Under the pieces are notes generated by a model. That model saw nothing but the letters and a program-made list of their open reading frames with translations, was not told the DNA's origin and did no database searches. From an uncultured Clostridia bacterium (GTDB lineage: Bacteria; Bacillota; Clostridia; Christensenellales; Borkfalkiaceae): a stretch of DNA of 12,365 nucleotides. The DNA lies in the NCBI GenBank assembly GCA_947627125.1, contig CANQUY010000045.1, positions 1-12,365 of the forward strand, given 5' to 3'. This document shows, piece by piece, positions 1-5,523 of the stretch (positions are counted from its first letter, which is position 1; every line of letters starts with the position of its first letter). The translations under genes and the position numbers were made by a program.

Positions 1-662
1 CCGAAGATGGCGTTGATGGCCTCCACCCGTCCCCTGTTCCATGCCACCTCGATGGCGTGGCGGATGGCCCGCTCCACCTTGCTCGCGCTCGTTTCAAACT
101 TTTGCCCGATGATGGGATAGAGCCCCTTCGTCACGTTGTTGATGATCGTAGGGTCCTCCACCGCCATCTTGATCCCCTCGCGCAGGTACTTATACCCCTT
201 GATATGGGGCGGAATGCCGATGGAGATGAAGATATTCGAGATCCTCTCCTCGAGCGAACCCGCCCTTTTCCGCTCGAACGTCCCCTTGGGGGACATGGCG
301 TCCGCGCAGAGTTCGATCACCCTGTCGCCCACGAGCCCTGCGGAAACGGGTTTCATGAAGTAATACCGTGCGCCGAGGGAGATGACGCGGTTGATGATCT
401 TATCGTCGGAAAAGTTCCCGAGCACGATAAAATCCGTCTTTTTGCCGAGGCGTTTGGCCTCCTCCAGCACGGTGAAGCCGTCGGCATTCTGCAGGAACAG
501 GCTCAAGATCGTCACGGCGGGAGATTGGGAATCGAGGAGCTTCAATCCCTCCGCGCCGTCCTTCGTCACGCCGCAAACTTCAAACTCTTTCTTCCCGTTG
601 AAGTATTCCTTCAGTTCATTTGCAAACGTTTCATTGCTTTCAAGAATCAAAATGCGTTTCAT
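1..662 (-). CDS. spo0A: Spo0A-type sporulation response regulator with a degenerate receiver domain, C-terminus cut by the window edge
   Basis: Spo0A is the master transcription regulator of entry into sporulation; it normally binds 0A boxes after phosphorylation of its receiver domain. About 220 residues are visible. Residues 1-120 are the receiver and about 137-220 the Spo0A-type DNA-binding domain, with hallmark stretches IPPHIKGYKYLREGI and SKVERAIRHAIEVAWNRG. Roughly 40 C-terminal residues lie beyond position 1. The start at 662 is set by AGAGAGG seven bases upstream. The receiver aligns without gaps to B. subtilis Spo0A between GV and DG, but the phosphoacceptor Asp56 is Ser54 (codon AGC at 501-503), the acidic pair Asp10-Asp11 is Glu8-Ser9, and the conserved Thr84 is Gly82; Lys104 is kept. 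Family assignment is firm; loss of phosphorylation is inferred. A second, canonical Spo0A elsewhere in the genome cannot be excluded. Confidence 0.93.
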   Translation of the reverse strand, partial: MKRILILESNETFANELKEYFNGKKEFEVCGVTKDGAEGLKLLDSQSPAVTILSLFLQNADGFTVLEEAKRLGKKTDFIVLGNFSDDKIINRVISLGARYYFMKPVSAGLVGDRVIELCADAMSPKGTFERKRAGSLEERISNIFISIGIPPHIKGYKYLREGIKMAVEDPTIINNVTKGLYPIIGQKFETSASKVERAIRHAIEVAWNRGRVEAINAIF

Positions 663-704
663 ATATCGACCTCTCTTTTTTCACTTTTTTTAGAGTGTAA
701 TCGA

Positions 705-733
705 ATTATAAAACACATTTTCAGATTTGTAAA
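705..733 (-). promoter_or_regulatory. sigma-A promoter of spo0A
   Basis: On the minus strand a -35 box TTTACA (728-733) is followed after exactly 17 bases by a perfect -10 box TATAAT (705-710). The start of transcription would fall near 698, giving a leader of about 36 bases before the spo0A ATG at 662. A weaker sigma-H-like -35 (AGGAATT, 771-777) lies upstream, but no well-spaced -10 partner is visible. Confidence 0.8.
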
Positions 734-794
734 GTCATTTTTGTACATAAATCGGTGAAATTTTTTACAAAATTCCTCTATTTTTGAACAAAAT

Positions 795-801
795 TGTCGA
801 A
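795..801 (+). promoter_or_regulatory. Spo0A-binding site (0A box) upstream of spo0A
   Basis: The plus strand reads TTGTCGAAAA here, containing the exact 0A-box core TGTCGAA. It lies about 62 bases upstream of the -35 box of spo0A, in the gap after the lipid kinase gene. This suggests autoregulation, as known for B. subtilis spo0A. A 7-base match can occur by chance in AT-rich DNA, but the flanking bases and the position both fit. Confidence 0.6.
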
Positions 802-832
802 AAGTGTCATTTTTCAATATATTGTGTGAAAT

Positions 833-1711
833 TTATTCATTCGGGACATAGAGTTTGAACCGCTTTTCGGCAAGGGAGATGCGGATGTTTCCGCGGGGGC
901 CCTCCTCGCCGTCGAGGTCCCAGACGAGGTTTTCCTCCGTTTCGATCCCGATTTGTTTCCCCTGCAAAAACAGGATATCCCTCTTTTTGATGCGGACGCC
1001 GAAGAGAAAGACCGCTCCGAGCGAAAAGAGAGCTCCTGCCCTTTTCAAAAGATTCGGACGGCGGACCTGACGGATGAGGGCGAGTTCGAGTTTCCCGTCC
1101 CGCATGCTCGCCCCCTTATTGACGGGGAATCCCGCCACGGATCTGCCGTTCAACACAAGAATGAGCACGGCGTTTTCGTTGATCTCACGTCCGTCGCAGA
1201 CGATTTTGACGGGGAAAACTCTGAGCGGCAGGCCGTTGAGGAGGCCGTGCAGGGCATAGGCAAGCGGGCCCAGCAATTTTTTCTGCGCCTGCGGCGTGCG
1301 ATAGGTCGTTTCGGTGAAAGCTCCCGCGGCGGCGACATAGGCGGAATAGCTCTCCCCCGTTCTCATGCAGTCGAGTTCAGCCGCGCGGCCCTTGACGATG
1401 ACGTCGAGTGCGCGTCCGATATTCCGCGGGATACGGAGGGAACGGGCGACGTCGTTCACCGTCCCCGCGGGGAGATACCCGAGCGTCTTGCCCTCCGCCG
1501 CCTGCAATACGGCGTGAAATGTGCCGTCCCCTCCCGCAAAGACGACGTCGCAGGCAGCGTTTTTCACCCTCTCTTTGAGATCATCGACGCTCTCCGTCTT
1601 GACGATCTCCACGGAGGCGTATTTTTTTGACAATTTTTTTCGGATGAGGGGGAGCTTTTTCTCGAGCTTCCCCTTTCCGCTGTTCGGATTATAGAGAAAG
1701 AGGCAGTCCAT
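833..1711 (-). CDS. Diacylglycerol kinase-like lipid kinase (DagK/YegS/BmrU family)
   Basis: A 292-residue protein of the DAGK catalytic-domain family, which transfers phosphate from ATP to diacylglycerol or related lipids at the inner face of the membrane. In B. subtilis DgkB this recycles diacylglycerol from lipoteichoic acid synthesis. Visible motifs are NPNSGKG at residues 8-14, AGGDGT at 59-64 (nucleotide binding), PAGTVND at 81-87, and DGEEG near 267-271, which matches the conserved DGE of the C-terminal beta domain. Length and motif order are normal for the family. The start is supported by motif position (the family usually begins a few residues before NPxSG) rather than by a strong ribosome binding site. 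It begins 29 bases after the preceding gene and is probably co-transcribed with it. No terminator separates it from spo0A. The exact lipid substrate is not visible from sequence. Confidence 0.88.
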   Translation of the reverse strand: MDCLFLYNPNSGKGKLEKKLPLIRKKLSKKYASVEIVKTESVDDLKERVKNAACDVVFAGGDGTFHAVLQAAEGKTLGYLPAGTVNDVARSLRIPRNIGRALDVIVKGRAAELDCMRTGESYSAYVAAAGAFTETTYRTPQAQKKLLGPLAYALHGLLNGLPLRVFPVKIVCDGREINENAVLILVLNGRSVAGFPVNKGASMRDGKLELALIRQVRRPNLLKRAGALFSLGAVFLFGVRIKKRDILFLQGKQIGIETEENLVWDLDGEEGPRGNIRISLAEKRFKLYVPNE

Positions 1712-1740
1712 GGGCTAAGTTTTGACGACTTTTTCCAATC

Positions 1741-2421
1741 TCAAAAGCAAGTTTCGAGCCCGAGCAGGGCACAGCAGAGGGAAACCTGCAAATACCGCAC
1801 GTCCTTGGAGAACAGGATCTCCCCCGTCTTTTCCCCGATCGCCGCCGCGGCCGCATAGAGTTTGCGGTTCCATGCGTCGAAAAAGCTGTCGTCATTGCAG
1901 GAGATCAGCCCGTTGAGGGCGTCCGCCGCTCCCTTTAAATTGGTCTTGGCGGAGGATTGGGAGAGTTTTCCCGTTTCGAGGCCGTTGGCGGTGTCATATA
2001 AAAGACGGGCGACGCTCGCGGCCGTTTTTACATTTTGCTCGACCTCGTCGCCATAGGCGGCATCCCTTCCGCGGAGGGTGATGCTCTTTAAAGAGCGGAC
2101 GGAAACATAGACGGCTTCCCCCTTCTGCTCCATGAGGGAACACACCCGCCGCGCGTCCGCCTTTGTATAGTAACAGGCAAGAATGACGCTGTCGCCGTCG
2201 AGATAGCCCGCTCCGCCCGACGAATAGACCTCGCCCACGACGGCGGCCGAAGTGCTGTCGCTGCAGTTCCGCACGAGAAAGTAGTATTCGAGATCGAGCG
2301 CAACGTCCGTCCGCGCACGGCCCGCATAGACGACCAAAACAATAAATACGGCAACACACGCGAGAAATGCAAACGCGGAGATGAGCATCTCTTTGAGGCG
2401 CAAATGACTTCTCTGAAACAT
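1741..2421 (-). CDS. Membrane-anchored protein with a possible SPOR-like domain
   Basis: Not recognised as a named gene. The 226-residue product has a single membrane helix at about 12-33 with basic residues before it, so the bulk is expected outside the cytoplasm. Residues 45-108 read like a SPOR fold: a strand beginning EYYFLVRNCSD, a helix, a second strand GDSVILACYY, a helix with KADARRVCSLMEQKG and a closing strand AVYVSV. SPOR domains bind glycan strands lacking stem peptides at division or forespore septa. Residues 120-226 look helical with no known motif. The SPOR call rests on pattern only. The start codon lacks a clear ribosome binding site and lies directly behind a TATAAT sequence. 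The lipid kinase gene follows after 29 bases and spo0A comes next. Confidence 0.72.
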   Translation of the reverse strand: MFQRSHLRLKEMLISAFAFLACVAVFIVLVVYAGRARTDVALDLEYYFLVRNCSDSTSAAVVGEVYSSGGAGYLDGDSVILACYYTKADARRVCSLMEQKGEAVYVSVRSLKSITLRGRDAAYGDEVEQNVKTAASVARLLYDTANGLETGKLSQSSAKTNLKGAADALNGLISCNDDSFFDAWNRKLYAAAAAIGEKTGEILFSKDVRYLQVSLCCALLGLETCF

Positions 2422-2426
2422 ACTAC

Positions 2427-2432
2427 ATTATA
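2427..2432 (-). promoter_or_regulatory. Possible -10 element almost touching the start codon of the SPOR-like gene
   Basis: A perfect TATAAT on the minus strand ends six bases before the ATG at 2421. A transcript starting at the usual distance would begin at or next to the start codon and be leaderless. No good -35 box is visible at 16-18 bases, so the call is tentative. Confidence 0.3.
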
Positions 2433-2449
2433 TGAAAAAAAGACGGCGG

Positions 2450-2469
2450 ATTTGTTTGAGAAAACAAAT
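2450..2469. repeat. Perfect 8-bp AT-rich hairpin with a GAGA loop
   Basis: ATTTGTTT (2450-2457) and AAACAAAT (2462-2469) are perfect inverted repeats around GAGA. On the minus strand a run of seven T occurs eight bases after the stem, too far for a standard terminator. It could still end transcription from the broken U32 gene, or be an operator. Confidence 0.4.
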
Positions 2470-2491
2470 TCACCGTTTAGGGAAAGCACAA

Positions 2492-2553
2492 GCGGCGTCA
2501 TGCTGAGAACGAGAGGAAAACGCAGTCCATAAGAGCCGTACTCATCTCGCCGC
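2492..2553 (+). repeat. R1 palindromic repeat, copy 1 (GCGGCG-ended variant)
   Basis: The unit runs from GCGGCGTCATGCTGAG to CATCTCGCCGC. The outer arms GCGGCG and CGCCGC pair perfectly. It shares end sequences with the inverted copy at 10726-10791 but differs in the centre. It is non-coding and lies between the U32 pseudogene and the SPOR-like gene. Confidence 0.7.
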
Positions 2554-2570
2554 ATGCTTTACGGACTTTC

Positions 2571-2636
2571 GCCGCGAGATTCTTCGGGTCAAGTCCCGTC
2601 CTCTCGTGCTGCCCCCCTTCTCAGAATGACGCGGCG
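2571..2636 (-). repeat. R1 palindromic repeat, copy 2 (GCCGCG-ended variant, inverted)
   Basis: On the minus strand it reads GCCGCGTCATTCTGAG through to CCGAAGAATCTCGCGGC. The outer arms GCCGCG/CGCGGC and inner arms ATTCT/AGAAT pair. Together with copy 1 it forms a divergent pair of units 17 bases apart. Confidence 0.75.
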
Positions 2637-2667
2637 GCACGTACACGCAGACAACAGAAAAGGACCG

Positions 2668-3803
2668 TTAGCGGGGCCTTCTCAAAATGTCCCCCTTATG
2701 TAAGGAAAATGGACAATCGAAGGTATACATGGCCTGCACGAGTTTGGCGTCAAGGCAGGGCAGACCGTCGGGGCCGCATAGATTCTTCACGCAAAACTTC
2801 TCTTTGAAGCTCTCCGTCGGGGATAAGATCTCAAGTTCATCTCCCTCAAAAAATCGAGTGCGCATCTCCACAACGGGTTTTCCCCCTACCATGTCCGCAA
2901 CGATGCCGATGAAATCATATTTCCCGCCCGTCTGGGAGCTGTCCGTAGCCTGCGGCATGACTCCGTTGTTGAGCTCTTCAGAGGTGATATACGGCCTGTG
3001 CGGGCAGGCGAGAAGCTCCTCCGAGAGCGATTTTGACCACCCCATGTCGAGGATCCTGCGGTAGGCATTGACGACGGACGCGAGGTAGAACTCCCCCTTC
3101 ATGCGCCCCTCGATCTTGAAAGAGCACACTCCCGCCACCGCAAGTTCCTTTAGGAGCCCGCTCATGTTGAGGTCCTTACTGTTCATGACATATGACAATT
3201 TCCCGTCCTCTTCGACGTCATAGAAGTCGTCCGAGGCCGGTTGGCGGGGCGGCCGTCCATGTAGTCGGAGAGATAGCATCTGCCGCTGTAGGAGATGCAC
3301 ATTGCGCCGTGGACGAACGCCTCGAGCTCCAAATCGGGGCAGGCGGCGTGGATCTCGGAAATCTCCTTTAGAGAGAGCTCCCGCGCGAGGACGATTCGGC
3401 TCGCCCCAAGGCTCTGCCAGAAGCGGGCGGCCTCGGCGTTCAGCGTGTTCGCCTGCGTGGAGATGTGAACGGGTAGGGTCGGCGCGACCCTTCTTGCGAG
3501 GGCAAAGACGCCCGGATCGGAGATGAGCGCGGCGTCCGCTTTCAACTCCTCGAGCAGGCGGAGATGGGCCTCGAGGCGGGGAAAATCGGCATTGCGGGCG
3601 AAGATATTCGCGGCGACGTACACCTTTTTGTCCCGCGCGTGGGCATAGGCAATGCCCTCGGCGAGCTCTTCGTCGGTAAAATTATCGGCAAAAGTGCGCA
3701 GAGAGAAGGACTTGCCGCCGAGGTAGACCGCGTCTGCGCCGTAGTAAAATGCGAGTTTGAGTTTTGTGAGGTTGCCCGCAGGGGCCAAAAGTTCGGGTTT
3801 CAT
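2668..3803 (-). pseudogene. trhP: U32 family tRNA hydroxylation protein (TrhP-like), frameshifted with an internal deletion
   Basis: TrhP proteins, U32-family iron-sulfur proteins, hydroxylate uridine 34 of tRNA using prephenate. The first part (3803 down to about 3238) begins MKPELLAPAGN and carries the signature HGAMCISYSGRC with Cys169 and Cys176, numbered as in the E. coli U32 proteins, then SDYMDGRPANR. The second part, in another frame, resumes at ASDDFYDVEED and runs through NSKDL and SFKIEGRMK to a U32 C-terminal beta domain ending at 2668. The expected stretch after ANR (GxCxxPCR..., with the third cysteine near 193, about 18 residues) is absent. A deletion of 3k+1 bases, near 52-55, would explain both the frame change and the loss. 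No ribosome binding site precedes the ATG, and a repeat occupies the leader. It follows trmR, as expected for the yrrM-yrrO type operon. Recent decay or an assembly error are both possible. Confidence 0.85.
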
Positions 3804-3829
3804 AGTTGTTTGTGTGAATGGGTTGTGGT

Positions 3830-3901
3830 GGAGGGGGCATGAAGAGCCTACCCCCTCCGGGGGGAGGCTGTCACACCGCCCTTGGCGTGACTGATGGGGG
3901 G
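3830..3901 (+). repeat. Composite hairpin repeat (R2/R3 type) between trmR and the U32 gene
   Basis: GGAGGGGG (3830-3837) pairs with CCCCCTCC (3851-3858), and GTCAC (3870-3874) pairs with GTGAC (3887-3891); the segment ends in CTGATGGGGGG. The same order, a G/C-rich hairpin then GCTGTCAC...GTGACTGA-GGGG, recurs at 5231-5286. It fills most of the 107-base gap between two genes that would normally be closely coupled. Confidence 0.65.
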
Positions 3902-3910
3902 CAGGTCACT

Positions 3911-4498
3911 CTATACTTTCTTCGATACGGCGAGGCCTTCGCCGAGTTCTGTAATTTCCGTCTGAAAGTCGGGGTCGGACTGCAAGAGATTGAGATATTC
4001 GCGAATGTGCTCAACGAGCATTTTTCGCTTTTTCGGCGGTTCCCCGCGCACCCAGCCGTAGAGCAGAACGTCATCCGAGAGGAGATATCCGCCCCTTCTC
4101 AAGAGCCGTTTGCAGTCGGGAAGATATCTTATGTACTGCACCTTGGGGCCGTCCAAAAAGATGAGGTCGTATTCCCCGCTGAGGAGCGGCAAGATCTCTC
4201 CCGCGTCCCCTTCATAGAGCGTGACGCGTTCCGAAACGCCGAAGCGGGAAAAATTCTCCCGCGCACGTCTGACGCGAACGGGGTCCTTTTCGATGGCCGT
4301 GACATGCTCCGCACCCGAAAGAAGCAGCGCGATGGAAGTGAGTCCCTCCGCCGCGCCGATCTCCAAAAAATGTTTCGCCTGTATGCGTTCCGCAAGCGCA
4401 AGGATGTACGAAAGCGTTTCGTCCGCGCAGGTGGGATCGCGCCCCTTCTTCGCCTCCTCTCTGAGGGCGGAAAGTTCTATGTTCATCCCTCGCCCCAT
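3911..4498 (-). CDS. trmR: tRNA 5-hydroxyuridine methyltransferase, TrmR/YrrM-like O-methyltransferase
   Basis: A class I SAM-dependent O-methyltransferase of the family-3 type. In B. subtilis TrmR (YrrM) methylates 5-hydroxyuridine at tRNA position 34 to 5-methoxyuridine. Numbering from the ATG at 4498: SAM motif I FLEIGAAEGLTS at 44-55, acidic binding residue in AIEKDP at 68-73, metal ligand Asp116 in FLDGPK, and SDDVLLYG at 141-148. The conserved C-terminal GLAVSKK is present. The usual Asp-Asn metal pair is Asp142-Asp143 here. The N-terminus is about 20-25 residues shorter than B. subtilis YrrM. An internal ATG at 4486 overlaps the upstream stop codon as ATGA and has GGGGCGAGGG just before it; it may be the real start. 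The next gene is the U32 protein that would make its substrate, which supports the assignment. Confidence 0.85.
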   Translation of the reverse strand: MGRGMNIELSALREEAKKGRDPTCADETLSYILALAERIQAKHFLEIGAAEGLTSIALLLSGAEHVTAIEKDPVRVRRARENFSRFGVSERVTLYEGDAGEILPLLSGEYDLIFLDGPKVQYIRYLPDCKRLLRRGGYLLSDDVLLYGWVRGEPPKKRKMLVEHIREYLNLLQSDPDFQTEITELGEGLAVSKKV

Positions 4499-5151
4499 GT
4501 TGCGGCAAACTCCGCCGCCCGCGCCTCATAGGTGCGCCCGAGTACCCGATTGACGATGGGGAAGGGAGAATTCACCGCCGCCGCGGGCAACGGCTCCGTG
4601 TTGTTCGTCTTGAACAGGCGGTGGAAAATTGCCCTGAGGACTTCGATCTGCTCCCGATAGATCTCCGCATGGGCACACTGCGTGCGGAACTCCTCGTATT
4701 CGGTGCGGGCGGTGGCGATATCCCCCTCGTCGAGTTTGATGAGAATGTAGAAGTAGGCCGTCATGTACTTCCAGCCGAGGCCGCCGCCGTGACGGAGGGT
4801 ATCGATATACCGCTTGGCCGTAGGAAGGTCGTCGAGGGCCATATTGACGCGCACATAGCGCAGGAGCGCGACCGTGCGGACGAGGAAGAAGAAGGGGCTC
4901 TTCATCTTTTTTTCGATGAGGGCCTTTTCCTCGGCATACCGCTTTTCATCGCACAGCTTGCCGCACTTGATGTTGAGATTGTCCCGTGTGATGACGGTGG
5001 CAAGGGCGATGACGTCTGCGGCCAGCGCGACCGCGCCGATAATGCCCAAGTAGTAGTACTCATCGAAGAGGAATCCCAATACCGTACCGGCGATCAGCAG
5101 CGCCGCGGCGACCGAAAATCCAATGTAGACAAACAAATTCCGCTTTCTCAT
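4483..5151 (-). CDS. Predicted two-helix membrane protein with a helical cytoplasmic tail
   Basis: Not recognised. The 222-residue product has two adjacent membrane helices near the N-terminus (about 6-28 and 35-55) separated by DEYYY, then about 165 mainly helical residues with alternating charged and hydrophobic positions, such as DDLPTAKRYIDTL and DEGDIATARTEYEEF. These resemble TPR-like helical pairs. The start at 5151 is chosen over an ATG at 5169 because a perfect AAGGAG lies six bases upstream of it. The stop overlaps the start of trmR, so the two are probably translated together. Nothing in the sequence shows a role in tRNA modification. Composition matches its neighbours. Confidence 0.82.
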   Translation of the reverse strand: MRKRNLFVYIGFSVAAALLIAGTVLGFLFDEYYYLGIIGAVALAADVIALATVITRDNLNIKCGKLCDEKRYAEEKALIEKKMKSPFFFLVRTVALLRYVRVNMALDDLPTAKRYIDTLRHGGGLGWKYMTAYFYILIKLDEGDIATARTEYEEFRTQCAHAEIYREQIEVLRAIFHRLFKTNNTEPLPAAAVNSPFPIVNRVLGRTYEARAAEFAATWGEG

Positions 5152-5157
5152 GACATT

Positions 5158-5163
5158 CTCCTT
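5158..5163 (-). promoter_or_regulatory. Strong ribosome binding site that fixes the start at 5151
   Basis: AAGGAG on the minus strand with a six-base spacer to ATG at 5151. It lies inside the alternative longer frame beginning at 5169, which has no ribosome binding site of its own. Confidence 0.85.
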
Positions 5164-5187
5164 ATGCATGATTTTTCCCCGCCCCTA

Positions 5188-5207
5188 CCCCCTCCCCAAG
5201 GAGGGGG
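5188..5207. repeat. R3 hairpin, 8-bp GC-rich stem
   Basis: CCCCCTCC and GGAGGGGG are separated by CCAA. The arms are the same as in the hairpins at 3830-3858 and 5466-5484. There is no T-run on either side, so it is not a standard terminator. Confidence 0.6.
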
Positions 5208-5230
5208 CATTACGTTCGGGCGAGGACGGA

Positions 5231-5286
5231 CCCTTGGCTCCCCTTGTAGGGGAGCTGTCACGGCTGTCCTTGCAGTGACTGAGGGG
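5231..5286 (+). repeat. R2 repeat, copy 2
   Basis: Two hairpins in a row: GCTCCCCT/AGGGGAGC (5237-5244 and 5248-5255) and GTCAC/GTGAC (5257-5261 and 5275-5279), ending CTGAGGGG. It matches the order in the 3851-3901 copy. Repeats of this look occur between genes of many Clostridia. Confidence 0.65.
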
Positions 5287-5300
5287 TTTGAACCCTATCC

Positions 5301-5334
5301 CCCGCTGCGCGGGTACTTCCCCTAATAGGGGAAG
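5301..5334. repeat. Two adjacent hairpins continuing the R2 repeat block
   Basis: CCCGC/GCGGG (5301-5305 and 5309-5313, loop TGC) and CTTCCCCT/AGGGGAAG (5316-5323 and 5327-5334, loop AAT) are perfect inverted repeats. With the preceding R2 unit they make four stems within about 100 bases. No coding frame is visible here. Confidence 0.6.
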
Positions 5335-5354
5335 CAAGTGGGACTCCGTTCAGC

Positions 5355-5422
5355 CCCCGCGTCATTCTGAGAAACGGACGCAGAACGAAGTCCGACGACT
5401 TGACCCGAAGAATCTCGCGGGG
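5355..5422 (+). repeat. R1 palindromic repeat, copy 3 (CCCCGCG-ended variant)
   Basis: It begins CCCCGCGTCATTCTGAG and ends GAAGAATCTCGCGGGG. The outer 7-bp arms and inner ATTCT/AGAAT arms pair. The centre resembles the copies at 10458-10710. Confidence 0.75.
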
Positions 5423-5465
5423 CGTATGTGGACACTATGCAGTCGTTGCCCACCCCCCTACCCCC

Positions 5466-5484
5466 CCCCCTCCTCGGGAGGGGG
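5466..5484. repeat. R3 hairpin beside a C homopolymer, downstream of the RNase J gene
   Basis: CCCCCTCC (5466-5473) and GGAGGGGG (5477-5484) flank TCG. A run of ten C starts at 5461, a place where sequencing length errors are likely. The remaining bases to 5523 are AT-rich with TTTTTAA-like units and hold no gene. No T-tailed terminator for the RNase J gene is visible. Confidence 0.55.
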
Positions 5485-5523
5485 CATAATACCTCAATTT
5501 TTCATTTTTAATTTTTAATTTTT

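Noticed and set aside
57..758. Plus-strand frame of 233 codons opposite spo0A
   Set aside because: It runs through the spo0A coding region and its promoter, and its product resembles no family I know.
771..777. sigma-H -35 element (AGGAATT) upstream of spo0A
   Set aside because: The nearest GAAT-like -10 candidate (ACCGATT) is 17 bases away rather than about 13-14 and has a mismatch, so I do not list a sigma-H promoter.
2668..3300. Second half of the U32 protein as an independent gene starting at 3300
   Set aside because: The first 22 codons are an out-of-frame reading of the CISYSGRC-GRPANR region of the first half. Real homology only begins at ASDDFYD, so it is the tail of one broken gene.
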